Positions 36,620-45,112 of a stretch of 64,000 nt of DNA are shown here, in pieces. The notes beneath the pieces are model-generated. The model did not search any database, had not been told where the DNA came from, and saw only the letters and a list, made by a program, of their open reading frames with translations. Position 1 is the first letter of the stretch. Every line of letters starts with the position of its first letter. Made by a program: the position numbers and the translations under genes. Origin of the DNA: Actinospineispora eucalypti (GTDB lineage: Bacteria > Actinomycetota > Actinomycetes > Mycobacteriales > Pseudonocardiaceae); contig JACHMT010000002.1 in the NCBI GenBank assembly GCA_014208095.1, positions 558,001 to 622,000 of the forward strand, in the 5' to 3' direction.

Positions 36620-37296
36620 TGCGGGTACTGGTGGTCGACGACGACTTCATGGTGGCCAAGGTGCACAGCGGCTACGTCCGGGGGATCCCGGACTGCGAGG
36701 TGGTCGGGGTGGCGCACACCGGGGCGGACGCGATCACGCTCGCCGCCGAACTGCGGCCCGACCTGGTCCTGCTGGACGTGTACCTGCCGGACATGTCCGG
36801 GCTGGACGTGCTGCGCCGGCTGCGCACCGGCGAGCCGGCCGACCCGTTCGTCCTGCTGATCACCGCCGCCGACGACGCGGCCACCGTGGCCGCCGCCCTG
36901 CACGGCGGGGCGACGCACTACCTGGTCAAGCCCTTCGAGTCACGGGCGCTGCGGGCCCAGGTGGACCGGGTGCGGCAGCTGCGCGGGCAGCTCGCCGGCC
37001 TGGACCGGGCCGGCGGCGGCGAGCTCACCCAGAACGCGATCGACCGGATCTTCGGCGGCCGGGACGGACCGATGCCCAAGGGCCTGACCCGGCCCACCGC
37101 CGAGCTGGTCGCACAGGTGCTGCGCGAGCACGACGGCGACCTCTCCGCCGCCGAGTGCGCGGAGCTCGCGCGGCTGTCCCGGGTCAGCGCCCGGCGCTAC
37201 CTGGAGCACTTCGTGGCCGGCGGCACGGTGACGGTCCGCCTGCGCTACGGCGGCACCGGCCGCCCGGAGCGCCGTTACCGGTGGGCCGGAACGTGA
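36619..37296 (+). CDS. CitB/DcuR-type response regulator
   Basis: A 225-residue regulator. The N-terminal receiver begins MRVLVVDDDFMVAKVHSGYV, with the phospho-acceptor Asp in LVLLDVYLPDMSGLD (about residue 53) and Lys in THYLVKPFE. The C-terminal HTH is SAAECAELARLSRVSARRYL, then EHFVAGGTVTV. ATG 36619 overlaps the kinase stop (TGATG). Together with the kinase it should activate tctCBA. Confidence 0.94.
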   Translation: MRVLVVDDDFMVAKVHSGYVRGIPDCEVVGVAHTGADAITLAAELRPDLVLLDVYLPDMSGLDVLRRLRTGEPADPFVLLITAADDAATVAAALHGGATHYLVKPFESRALRAQVDRVRQLRGQLAGLDRAGGGELTQNAIDRIFGGRDGPMPKGLTRPTAELVAQVLREHDGDLSAAECAELARLSRVSARRYLEHFVAGGTVTVRLRYGGTGRPERRYRWAGT

Positions 37297-37327
37297 CCGG
37301 TCCGTCCGGCCCGGGGACGCGTATCTC

Positions 37328-38065
37328 TCAAGCCGCGGTGTGGGCGAGCCAGTGCTCGGCCAGTGCCCGGTCGCCGGTGACGGTCACCCGCCCGAGCGGC
37401 AGCCGCCGGGTGAACACCAGCAGCAGGTCCTCGACGGGGCCCGCCAACGTCACGTCGGCGGTGTCCGCGGCGCGTGCCCACCGCACCCCGCCGGGCGTGC
37501 GGGTGATCAGCCAGCCCGGGCCGGCCTCGGGGCGGAGCTGGAGGGTCTGGCCGGTACCGCGCAGCTCGGCGAGGGCCGGTTTGAGCGTCGGGGTGGCCGG
37601 GTCGGCGAGGATCTCCAGCCACTCGCTGATCGCGTCGGCCGCGAGGTCCGGCGCCACCCGGAACGCGGCGCCGGTGGCGATCGCCGCGTCCGCCCGGTGC
37701 ACGGTGGTGTCGTGCAGCATCCGGCGCAGCCAGAACGACGCCGGCCGGTCGCCGAAGAACGTCCACACCGGCCGCTCGCCGGCGGCCAGCACCGCCTCGG
37801 CTAGTTCCTCGGCGCCCCGGTGCAGCCAGTCGGGCCACTCCCCCGGCCGGCCGGGGTCGGCGTCGAACGGGTCCGGCACCGGGGACGGCCCGGACCGGAC
37901 GATGCCCGCCGCCCATCGGTGCGCCTGGCCGATGTGCCCGGCCAGCACGCGCAGCGGCCATTCCGGGCACGTGGGCACCCGGGCGTCCGGGTCGGCACCG
38001 GCCACCGCCTCGGCGAACCCGGCGGTGCTCTGGTGCAGCCCGTCCACAAGTCGTGCGACATCCAT
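37328..38065 (-). CDS. Maleylpyruvate isomerase N-terminal domain protein
   Basis: A 245-residue DinB-like (MDMPI N-terminal, TIGR03083) protein. It starts MDVARLVDGLHQSTAGFAEA, with VPTCPEWPLRVLAGHIGQAH supplying the conserved CPxW and metal-ligand His, and a third His in MLHDTTVHRADAAIATG. The C-terminal SCP2-like part follows (ELRGTGQTLQLRPEAGPGWL). Members use mycothiol and metal. It is divergent from a MerR gene by 45 bp. The reaction is unknown. Confidence 0.85.
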   Translation of the reverse strand: MDVARLVDGLHQSTAGFAEAVAGADPDARVPTCPEWPLRVLAGHIGQAHRWAAGIVRSGPSPVPDPFDADPGRPGEWPDWLHRGAEELAEAVLAAGERPVWTFFGDRPASFWLRRMLHDTTVHRADAAIATGAAFRVAPDLAADAISEWLEILADPATPTLKPALAELRGTGQTLQLRPEAGPGWLITRTPGGVRWARAADTADVTLAGPVEDLLLVFTRRLPLGRVTVTGDRALAEHWLAHTAA

Positions 38066-38110
38066 GGGCCGTACCGTAGGAGCTCCACCCGGCTGGAGGT
38101 TCAACCGACG

Positions 38111-39016
38111 GTGACCGGAGACACACTCGCGATCGGCGACCTGGCGCGGCGGACCGGCGTGCCCGTCCGGACGATCCGCTTCTACTGCGACGAGGGCCTG
38201 TTGGAACCGGTGCGCAGCGCCGGCGGGCACCGCCGGTTCGACGCGGCCACGGTGGACCGGCTGAACCTGGTGCGGCGGCTGCGCGGGCTCGGGCTGGGCC
38301 TCCGCTCGATCACCGATGTGCTCGCCGGCCGGTGTTCACTGGCCGAGGCGGTGAGCGCGGAGCGGGCCGCGCTGGACCGGGAGATGGCCACGCTGGCCTG
38401 GCGGCACTCGGCCCTGCGCGCGGTCGAGGAGGCGCCGCCGGCCGAGCGGGCCGCCCGGCTGGAGCTGCTCTCCTGGGTGCAGGACGGGTTCGCGGCCCAG
38501 GCCACCCTGGTCCGCCTCTGGCGGCCGATGACCGCCGCACCGATCCCGCCGGACACCGTGCGGATGTTTCTCGACATCAGCGCACCACGGCCGCCGGAGC
38601 GGCCGACCCCGGCCCAGGTCGTCGCGTACGCCGAGCTGGTGCTGCTCGCCGCCGATCGCGCACTGTCCGCCCAGCTGCGGGCCAGCACGCTGGTGAACCA
38701 CGAGCGGATCTCCGACCTGGGCGGCCTGCACGCCGCCGTCGGCGCGGCCTGCGAGCTGGCATTCCCCCAGGTCGCGGCCGGAGCGCCCCCCGCACCGGGA
38801 CCGGCGCTGGACGGGTTCGTCGGGGCGCACGCCACGGCGCTCGGCACCGCCGACTCCCCGCGGTTCCGCCGCGCGTTGAACCGGCGGACCGCCGCCGACC
38901 GGCATCCCCGGATGCGCCGGTACTGGTCGCTGGCCGGGGAGATCACCGGCGAACCCGCACCGATGGGCGTCACGCACACCTGGTTGCTGGACGCCCTGGA
39001 CCGTTCGGTCGCCTGA
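38111..39016 (+). CDS. MerR family regulator
   Basis: A 301-residue protein. The N-terminal MerR domain is LAIGDLARRTGVPVRTIRFY, then CDEGLLEPVRSAGGHRRFDA, followed by a coiled-coil and a long C-terminal helical domain of about 190 residues without metal-binding cysteines, so it is probably a small-molecule sensor. GTG 38111 starts 45 bp from the divergent MDMPI-domain gene, close enough for shared operator control. Confidence 0.9.
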   Translation: MTGDTLAIGDLARRTGVPVRTIRFYCDEGLLEPVRSAGGHRRFDAATVDRLNLVRRLRGLGLGLRSITDVLAGRCSLAEAVSAERAALDREMATLAWRHSALRAVEEAPPAERAARLELLSWVQDGFAAQATLVRLWRPMTAAPIPPDTVRMFLDISAPRPPERPTPAQVVAYAELVLLAADRALSAQLRASTLVNHERISDLGGLHAAVGAACELAFPQVAAGAPPAPGPALDGFVGAHATALGTADSPRFRRALNRRTAADRHPRMRRYWSLAGEITGEPAPMGVTHTWLLDALDRSVA

Positions 39017-39022
39017 CCCGCG

Positions 39023-39409
39023 CTACCGGGGGACCCGGGCCGTCACCTGGATCTCGACCAAGGCGCCCGGAACGGCCAGCTCGGAGACCCCGACGGCGGT
39101 CCACGCCGCGTGCGGCGCGGACATGAACCCGTCCTTGACCTCGCCGAACGCCTGCATGTGCGCCCGCAGGCCCACGTGGTAGCTGCTCATCTCGACCACG
39201 TCGGCGAAGGTGAGACCCGCCTCCGTCAGCAGCCCGCGCAGGTTCTCGAACGCCAGGGTGAACTGCTCCTTCGGGTCCTCCGGAACGCTCAGGTCGGGGC
39301 GCAGCCCGATCATCCCCGAGCACCGCAGGTAATCGCCGTCGATCACCGCCGGCGCGAAGTGGAAGCCGTCGTAGATCGGTTGCATCCAGGACGGAATGAC
39401 TTCCTTCAT
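39023..39409 (-). CDS. RidA family protein
   Basis: A 128-residue Rid (YjgF/YER057c) protein. RCSGMIGLRPD and FTLAFENLRGLLTEAGLTFA, then DVVEMSSYHV, are conserved trimer elements, and the C-terminal GALVEIQVTARV carries the Arg that binds carboxylates in imine deaminases. It probably hydrolyses a reactive enamine/imine. It lies 14 bp downstream of the phytanoyl-CoA-type dioxygenase, so it may handle a product of that enzyme. Confidence 0.9.
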   Translation of the reverse strand: MKEVIPSWMQPIYDGFHFAPAVIDGDYLRCSGMIGLRPDLSVPEDPKEQFTLAFENLRGLLTEAGLTFADVVEMSSYHVGLRAHMQAFGEVKDGFMSAPHAAWTAVGVSELAVPGALVEIQVTARVPR

Positions 39410-39423
39410 GGCTACTCCTCCGG

Positions 39424-40254
39424 TCAGCGCAGCTGGGCGAAGTACGGGGACCGGTACGGCGCGCCCGGGGTCAGCGACCGGTCGTCGAACTCACGGATGT
39501 CGTGCGGGAAGTCCGGCGCCGAGGTCGGGAAGGGCCGGTAGAACAGGCGGTCACCGAAGAACCGCAGAACCAGCGTATGGCGCACCGGGCAGTCCGGCGT
39601 CACCGGGGCGCCGCCGTGCAGGGTTCCGGAGTGGAACACCAGGGCGTCACCCGGCTCGAGGTCCCACGAGACGACGTCCCACGAGCCCGGGTCCGCCGCG
39701 CGCTCCGCCTCGATGTCCGGCAGCCGGGGAAAGTTGGGCTCGCCCCAGAGCGGCTTCGTGACGTCCTTCGGGTCGGTGTAGGAGGTGCCGTCGTACTGGG
39801 TGCCGAGGTGCGAGCCCCGGACGATCTCCAGCGCGTTCTTCCGGGGCAGCCGCTCGAAGCTGATCCAGATGTTGAGCAGGTGCGGCCCGTTCGCCGGCAG
39901 GTACGAGGTGTCCTGGTGCCAGGGCGACCGGCCCGTCCTCCCGCCGGACTTGATGAACAGCTCCTCGCCGAGAAACCAGACGTTCTCCGAGTCCCACAGC
40001 GACGCCACGAAATCGTCCAGGCCGAGCTCCCTGATCATCGGGAGGTACCGGTCGACGTTCTCCGGGTTGCCGTACTCGTTGAAGTGCTCGTCGCTGGTGC
40101 CCGCATAGACCCGCTTGGCCATCGGGCTGGGGTGCTCGATCCCGTAGTCGAAACACTCGCGCACCCGGTCGAGCTGCTCGGCCGTGAACAGGCCCCGGAC
40201 GGCGATGGCGCCGTCACTGGCCAGGCTCCGCTTCATCTCCTCGGTCACACGCAT
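39424..40254 (-). CDS. Phytanoyl-CoA dioxygenase (PhyH) family protein
   Basis: A 276-residue Fe(II)/2-oxoglutarate oxygenase. The iron triad is visible as SPWHQDTSYL (HxD) and GTLHGGAPVTP (distal His), followed by RHTLVLRFFGDR with the 2-oxoglutarate-binding Arg. ATG 40254 has GGGAGGA upstream. It forms a two-gene operon with a RidA-like protein and is divergent from a TetR gene across stacked palindromes. The substrate is unknown; the family hydroxylates diverse acids, amines and natural products. Confidence 0.9.
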   Translation of the reverse strand: MRVTEEMKRSLASDGAIAVRGLFTAEQLDRVRECFDYGIEHPSPMAKRVYAGTSDEHFNEYGNPENVDRYLPMIRELGLDDFVASLWDSENVWFLGEELFIKSGGRTGRSPWHQDTSYLPANGPHLLNIWISFERLPRKNALEIVRGSHLGTQYDGTSYTDPKDVTKPLWGEPNFPRLPDIEAERAADPGSWDVVSWDLEPGDALVFHSGTLHGGAPVTPDCPVRHTLVLRFFGDRLFYRPFPTSAPDFPHDIREFDDRSLTPGAPYRSPYFAQLR

Positions 40255-40279
40255 GGCACGGTCCTCCCGGGTGAGCCGC

Positions 40280-40309
40280 ATAACGACTGTTATGTCCTAA
40301 CAGATGTTA
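40280..40309. promoter_or_regulatory. Overlapping palindromes, likely TetR operator
   Basis: ATAAC-N4-GTTAT (40280-40293), CTGTTA-N5-TAACAG (40287-40303) and TAAC-N4-GTTA (40298-40309) overlap between the divergent dioxygenase and TetR genes. Repeated GTTA/TAAC half-sites in an AT-rich patch fit two TetR dimers. Confidence 0.65.
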
Positions 40310-40355
40310 TGTTCTACGGCCCATGGAACCCGCTCGTCAACCCCGGGGTGGTCGG

Positions 40356-40949
40356 ATGTCCGCGAGAAAGACCGATCCGGCCGCCCGGCAGGGCGAGATC
40401 GTCGATGCCACGGTGCGGGTGATCGCCCGGGACGGGCTCTCCGGCGCTTCGCTGCGCACGATCGCGCGGGAGATCGGCTACACCACGGGCGTGGTGATGC
40501 ACTACTTCCGCGACAAGGAACAACTGCTGGTGGCGGCGGCCGAAGCGGTCTTCGGCCCGTTCGAGGAACTGCTCGCGGAGGCCTCCCGCATGGATGACGC
40601 GTTCGAGGGGCTCCGCCGCATGTGCGTGCTCCCGTTGCCCACCACCCGGGCCAAGCAGGTCATTCCGCGCATCTACGCGCAGGTGCTGGCCAGCGCCGAG
40701 ACCGAGCCGGCCTTCGCGGAGGCGTTCCGCCAGCGCTACGGCGCCTTCCGGGACGGCGTGCAGTCGCTGCTGGCCGCCGGCCAGCGCAGCGGTGCGTTCC
40801 GGGCCGACTTCGAGCCCGCCGCCCAGTGCGACCTGCTGTGCGCGCTGGTCGACGGCCTGGCGCTGCACGCCGTCAGCGAGCCCTCCCGACTTCCGCCGGA
40901 CCGCGTCGTGGCACTGGTGACCCAGGAACTGGAGAAGCTGCGGGCGTAG
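40356..40949 (+). CDS. TetR family regulator
   Basis: A 197-residue protein. The TetR HTH (QGEIVDATVRVIARDGLSGA, then SLRTIAREIGYTTGVVMHYF) ends in the BetI-like YTTGVVMHYFRDKEQLL. The C-terminal domain is BetI/TetR_C_6-like. ATG 40323 is in frame, but it directly follows the operator and lacks a ribosome site. It likely represses the adjacent dioxygenase-RidA operon and itself. Confidence 0.9.
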   Translation: MSARKTDPAARQGEIVDATVRVIARDGLSGASLRTIAREIGYTTGVVMHYFRDKEQLLVAAAEAVFGPFEELLAEASRMDDAFEGLRRMCVLPLPTTRAKQVIPRIYAQVLASAETEPAFAEAFRQRYGAFRDGVQSLLAAGQRSGAFRADFEPAAQCDLLCALVDGLALHAVSEPSRLPPDRVVALVTQELEKLRA

Positions 40950-40961
40950 TCCGGGCGCGAT

Positions 40962-41867
40962 CTATGCGGTGACGGTGGCCGGGCGCTCCAGCATCACGCC
41001 GGCCGAGGCGATGTCCTCGAGCAGCGTCGGCCCCACGGGCGTCCAGTCGAGGGCCGCGCGGGCGTGCCCGCCCGACGCCCGCTGGTCGAGGAGCATCGCC
41101 TCGCCCAGGTGGCCGAGCCGGGTGATCGCCGCCTGGTCGGTCTCCGTCACGGTCCGGCCGCCGAAGCCGAGCTTGTGGCTGAGCGCGACGGTGATCTCCC
41201 GCACCGTCGGGTTGTCCCCGGCCGCCCCGATGAATGTGGACCCGGCCGGGGCGCTCTCGAAGGCCCGCACGTAGAGGTCGGCGAGGTCGCGGCGGTCCAC
41301 GCAGGTCCAGTGCTGGTCCCCGCTGCCGATGGTCCGCAGGGCCGAGCCGCGCCGGTCCACCCGCTGGGCGGCGATCAGGGTGTGCATGCCCCGGCCCCGG
41401 TCGTGCACGATCCCGGGGGCGATCACGATGCCGCGCACCCCGACGGCGCGCCGCACCCGTTCGGCCAGCGCCGGGCGCCAGCACACCAGCGTCGGCGGGG
41501 CGTACCGCTGGTCCTCGCGCAGGTCGCGGCCGTCCCCGTACAGCCACACCCCGCTGGTGGTCACGAACGGCTTGCCGCTGCCGGCCAGCACCATGAGCAC
41601 GGTCGAGACGAACACGTCGTCCACCAGCGAGAGGCTGTAGTGCCCCGGCGAGCCGGCGTGGATCAACCCGTCGGCGTCGGCGATGTGCGCGGCGAACCGC
41701 TGCGGCTGCTCCAGGTCGCCGATCACCGGGGTCACCGCCGTGTCCCAGATGTCCGCCGCCTGCTGCGCGGAACGCACCAGTGCGGTGACCGTGTGCCCGC
41801 CCGCGACCAGGCGGCGCAGCACGGCCGAGCCGATGAAACCGGTGGCGCCGGTCAGGAAGATGCGCAT
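40962..41867 (-). CDS. NAD-dependent epimerase/dehydratase-like protein
   Basis: A 301-residue extended SDR. It has MRIFLTGATGFIGSAVLRRL (Rossmann TGxxGxxG) and IGDLEQPQRF. The catalytic Tyr sits in a GVWLYGDGRD context rather than a clear YxxxK, so catalysis may be altered. It resembles atypical SDR5 enzymes. ATG 41867 has GAGGAG about 10 bases upstream. It is divergent from a LysR gene, which probably regulates it. Confidence 0.85.
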   Translation of the reverse strand: MRIFLTGATGFIGSAVLRRLVAGGHTVTALVRSAQQAADIWDTAVTPVIGDLEQPQRFAAHIADADGLIHAGSPGHYSLSLVDDVFVSTVLMVLAGSGKPFVTTSGVWLYGDGRDLREDQRYAPPTLVCWRPALAERVRRAVGVRGIVIAPGIVHDRGRGMHTLIAAQRVDRRGSALRTIGSGDQHWTCVDRRDLADLYVRAFESAPAGSTFIGAAGDNPTVREITVALSHKLGFGGRTVTETDQAAITRLGHLGEAMLLDQRASGGHARAALDWTPVGPTLLEDIASAGVMLERPATVTA

Positions 41868-42013
41868 TAAGGGCCGTCTCCTCGGGGAGCGAAGCGCGGG
41901 TACCGCTGGAAACAATCGACGTCTGCAACTACCAACATTCCGTACCGGGTCATCCAAGTCCAACGATGAAAGCCGCATGCGTCATCGCTGAACCCGCTCA
42001 ATAGACTGCGCGG

Positions 42014-42913
42014 GTGGACGACCGCAAGCTCCGCTACTTCGTCGCCGTTGCCGAGGAGCTCAACTTCACCCGGGCCTCCCAGCGGCTGTACGCCACGCAG
42101 TCGACGGTGTCGGCCACCATCCGCGCCCTGGAACAGGAGCTGGGCGCCTCCCTGCTGGCCCGCACCACCCGCTCGGTCTCGCTCACCGAGGCGGGGGCGA
42201 CCTTCCTGCCGGAGGCGCGGGCCGCGATCGAGGCGATCGACCGGGCGAGGGCCAGCGTGGAGCCGATGAGCGCCGGGCTGCGGGGCAGCCTCGCCGTCGG
42301 CACGCTGAGCAGCCTGACCACCGTGAACGTGCCCGAGCTGGCCGGGGACTTCCACCGCCGCTATCCGTCGGTGAAGTGCCGCATCGAGATCTCCCCGCGC
42401 GGGGCGGCCGGCCACGTCGAGCGGATCAAGTCCGGGTTCCTCGATCTCGCCATCGTCGGCGACGCGGAGGGCGACCCCGAGCTGGACGTCCGCCCGATCC
42501 GCTCGTTCCGGCTGGCCGTGTTCGTCGCCGGCTCCCACCCGCTGGCCCGGCGGCGGAACGTGGACCTGGCCACACTGGCCGGCGAACCGTTCGTGGACCT
42601 GCCGATCGGGTTCGCCCAGCGGGAGGTGGTCGACCGCGCCTTCGCCGGCCACGGGCTGCGCCGGGAGATCGCCGTCGAGGTGATGGACCTGGCGGCCATT
42701 CCCCTCTACGTCGCGCACGGCATGGGGGTGGCGTTGCTGCCGGACGGGTTCGCCGCCGACACCGACCTGCCGGTCCGCGCGCTCCCCCTCGCCGGCGTCG
42801 AGCTGAACTGGACCCTGTCGGTGATCAGCGCGCACGGCCGGCGCCTCTCCCGCGCCGCGCACGCCTTCCTGGACCTCGTCCCGGAGCACACCACGCCCGA
42901 CGCCTCCTGGTGA
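42014..42913 (+). CDS. LysR family regulator
   Basis: A 299-residue LTTR. The HTH is LRYFVAVAEELNFTRASQRL, then YATQSTVSATIRALEQELGA. The effector domain begins GSLAVGTLSSLTTVNVPELA and contains LDLAIVGDAEG and YVAHGMGVALLPDGFA. GTG 42014 is 147 bp from the divergent epimerase gene; a CGATGA-N12-TCATCG dyad at 41964-41987 lies between them and is a possible binding site. Confidence 0.9.
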   Translation: MDDRKLRYFVAVAEELNFTRASQRLYATQSTVSATIRALEQELGASLLARTTRSVSLTEAGATFLPEARAAIEAIDRARASVEPMSAGLRGSLAVGTLSSLTTVNVPELAGDFHRRYPSVKCRIEISPRGAAGHVERIKSGFLDLAIVGDAEGDPELDVRPIRSFRLAVFVAGSHPLARRRNVDLATLAGEPFVDLPIGFAQREVVDRAFAGHGLRREIAVEVMDLAAIPLYVAHGMGVALLPDGFAADTDLPVRALPLAGVELNWTLSVISAHGRRLSRAAHAFLDLVPEHTTPDASW

Positions 42914-42919
42914 ACCCGG

Positions 42920-44080
42920 CTACGGCGTGGTGGCGGCGGCCCGGGGGTCGATCAGGATCTTCGCGTGCTTCTCCGGGTTGCCGAGGGCGGTGAATGCGCC
43001 GTCCACGCCGTCCAGCCCGACCTGTCCGGTGACCAGCGGAGTCGGATCGACCTTGCCTTCGGCCAGCATGTGCAGCGTGTCCCGGAACTCCAGCGGGGTG
43101 TAGCCGAGCACGAACCGCAGGTCGATCTCCTTGTTGATCGCCATGGCCGGCCGGATCCGGTCGGGCTCCATGCACACGCCGACCACGACGACCCGGGAGA
43201 ACAGCGGAGCGCCGGCGATCACCTGGTCCAGGATGCCGGGCACCCCGACGCACTCGAAGATCACCGGGTGTTTCGGGGTGGCCGCTCCGGCCTTCTCGGC
43301 GACGCGCCACACGTGCTCCCAGGGCAAAGGCAGCCGGCGCAGCTTGTCCATCGCACCGACCGCGAGCTCGAACGCGGCGGCGGCGGACACCAGGTGGCCG
43401 TGGTCCTCGGCCGAGGCGTACGGGGACTCCACCGCCGGGTCGACCACCACGTCGGCGCCGCAGGCGGTGGCCAGCGCGCGCCGGCCGGCGGACAGGTCAC
43501 TGGCCACCACGGTGCGCACACCCGAGGCCTTGAGCAGGCAGATCACCGCGAGCCCGATCGGCCCGCAGCCGATGACGACCGCCACGGTCCGCTTGTTGAC
43601 GTCGCCCCGGCGGACCGCGTGCCAGGCGACGGCCAGCGGCTCGGTCAGCGCGGCCGTGTCCGGGGGCAGCCCGTTGGGGATCGGGAACGTCAGCGACTCC
43701 TGCACCAGCATCCGCTCGGCGTAGCCGCCGGGGGCGGCGGCGGACAGGCCGATCGGGTGCACCTCGGCGCCCCCGCGCAACAGCGGCAGGGCCACCACCG
43801 GGGTGCCCGGTTTGAGCTTCTTCCGGCAGCCGGGGCCGTGCTCGACGATCTCCCCGCAGAACTCGTGGCCCAGCACGACCCGCTGGTCCGCGCGCATCAG
43901 CCCGTCGTAGCCGATCTCCCGCGCCAGGTCGGCCATCTGGTCGCCGTGTTGGCGGGCGTGCAGGTCGGAGCCGCAGATGCCGCAACGCCGCACGTCGATG
44001 AGCAGCTGTCCGCGCCCGGGCAGCGGGGTGGGCAGCTCGACGACCTCCAGCCGGCCCTGGCTGCAGCTCACCGCCCTCAT
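42920..44080 (-). CDS. Zinc-dependent alcohol dehydrogenase
   Basis: A 386-residue MDR enzyme. Catalytic zinc ligands are GICGSDLH and GHEFCGEIVE. It has the Rossmann motif VAVVIGCGPIGLAVICLLKA, and the structural four-cysteine zinc loop is absent. A longer-than-usual middle segment (about residues 215-255, with YASAEDHGHLVSAAAAFELA) is seen. ATG 44080 overlaps the hydrolase stop. It oxidises an unidentified alcohol with NAD(P). Confidence 0.88.
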   Translation of the reverse strand: MRAVSCSQGRLEVVELPTPLPGRGQLLIDVRRCGICGSDLHARQHGDQMADLAREIGYDGLMRADQRVVLGHEFCGEIVEHGPGCRKKLKPGTPVVALPLLRGGAEVHPIGLSAAAPGGYAERMLVQESLTFPIPNGLPPDTAALTEPLAVAWHAVRRGDVNKRTVAVVIGCGPIGLAVICLLKASGVRTVVASDLSAGRRALATACGADVVVDPAVESPYASAEDHGHLVSAAAAFELAVGAMDKLRRLPLPWEHVWRVAEKAGAATPKHPVIFECVGVPGILDQVIAGAPLFSRVVVVGVCMEPDRIRPAMAINKEIDLRFVLGYTPLEFRDTLHMLAEGKVDPTPLVTGQVGLDGVDGAFTALGNPEKHAKILIDPRAAATTP

Positions 44081-44931
44081 CGGGTCACCGCCGCCCGGTG
44101 CGCGGCCGCGACCGCCTCCGCCAGCTTGTCCGGTTGGGAGAAGAACGGGGAGTGCGACGCGTCCAGTTCGACGACCTCGGTCGGGGCGGCGGAGAGGGCG
44201 TCGATCTCCCGGATGAACCGGCGCTGCAGCGCCGGGCGGAGGGCGTTGTCCTGGCTGCACACGACGTACGTGTGCGGCACCCGGCCGAACCGCTCCGGCG
44301 TCGGTGTGATCGGCTCACCGGGAATCCCGGCCGGGGCGTCCGGGGTGAGCAGCGATATGGCCGCATTCGCCAGGCCGGGCTCGACATCGCCGTAGAACGC
44401 CTCCCGGATCGCGGCATGCCTGGCCGCGTCCGCCGGGTCCATGCGCAGCGCGCCGACCGCGGCGGGATCCGCGACCAGGAGCGCGCCGACCATCTCCCCC
44501 TGGTTCTCCTCGACGCCGATGTAGTCCACCGCCGCCCGGCCCCCGGTCGGGGCGAACGCGGCCAGGTAGACCACCCCGGCCACCAGCTCCGGCTCTCGCT
44601 CGGCCAGCAGGGTGGCCACGGTGCCGCCCATGCTGTGGGCGACCACCAGGCACGGCCGCCCGCCGCCGATCCGGCGCAGCTGTGCCCCGAGCCGGGCCGC
44701 CGCCGAGGAGGCGGTGACGGAGGCGGAGGGTGAGGGCGCCGAGGAGTAGGCGCCGGCGTCGAACGGGCGGGCCCACCGCTCGCCCGGCCAGCCGCCGTTC
44801 AGGCCATGGCCCTCCATGTCGACGGCGACCGAGCCGATGCCGCGTACCGCCAGTTCCTCCACCAGCGGCGACCAGCACCAGCTGCCGTGCCAGAAGCCGT
44901 GCAGCAACACGATCGGCGCGGACGAGTTCAC
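44077..44931 (-). CDS. Alpha/beta hydrolase
   Basis: A 284-residue hydrolase. The oxyanion motif is IVLLHGFWHGSWCWSPLVEE, the nucleophile Ser is in VVAHSMGGTVATLLAE, the acid is probably Asp in CSQDNAL and the His is in ELDASHSPFF. The layout resembles plant-type esterase/hydroxynitrile lyase relatives (HGxWHGxWCW). GTG 44931 has GGGAGGAA upstream. It is first of a two-gene operon with the alcohol dehydrogenase, so ester cleavage followed by alcohol oxidation is plausible. Confidence 0.88.
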   Translation of the reverse strand: MNSSAPIVLLHGFWHGSWCWSPLVEELAVRGIGSVAVDMEGHGLNGGWPGERWARPFDAGAYSSAPSPSASVTASSAAARLGAQLRRIGGGRPCLVVAHSMGGTVATLLAEREPELVAGVVYLAAFAPTGGRAAVDYIGVEENQGEMVGALLVADPAAVGALRMDPADAARHAAIREAFYGDVEPGLANAAISLLTPDAPAGIPGEPITPTPERFGRVPHTYVVCSQDNALRPALQRRFIREIDALSAAPTEVVELDASHSPFFSQPDKLAEAVAAAHRAAVTR

Positions 44932-45040
44932 GGTTCCTCCCGGGTGCGGTTGCGCGTGCCGACCTACCTTCTCGTCAAACGATCGGCCGGGCCACTCGAC
45001 CGTTGTGGTGGCCCTCACCGCCCCGATCCGCCACCGGCAT

Positions 45041-45065
45041 CTTTGGAGCGCCGCCAGCCGGGTAG
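45041..45065 (+). promoter_or_regulatory. Putative SigF/SigB-type promoter before the ferritin-like gene
   Basis: CTTT-N15-GGGTAG, with -35 at 45041 and -10 at 45060-45065, lies about 45 bp before the ATG. It differs from the GTTT-N14-16-GGGTA consensus by one -35 base. Confidence 0.45.
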
Positions 45066-45112
45066 GCGGCCGGGGTAGGCAGAGAAAGCGACCAGGACGG
45101 AGTTTCCCAGCC

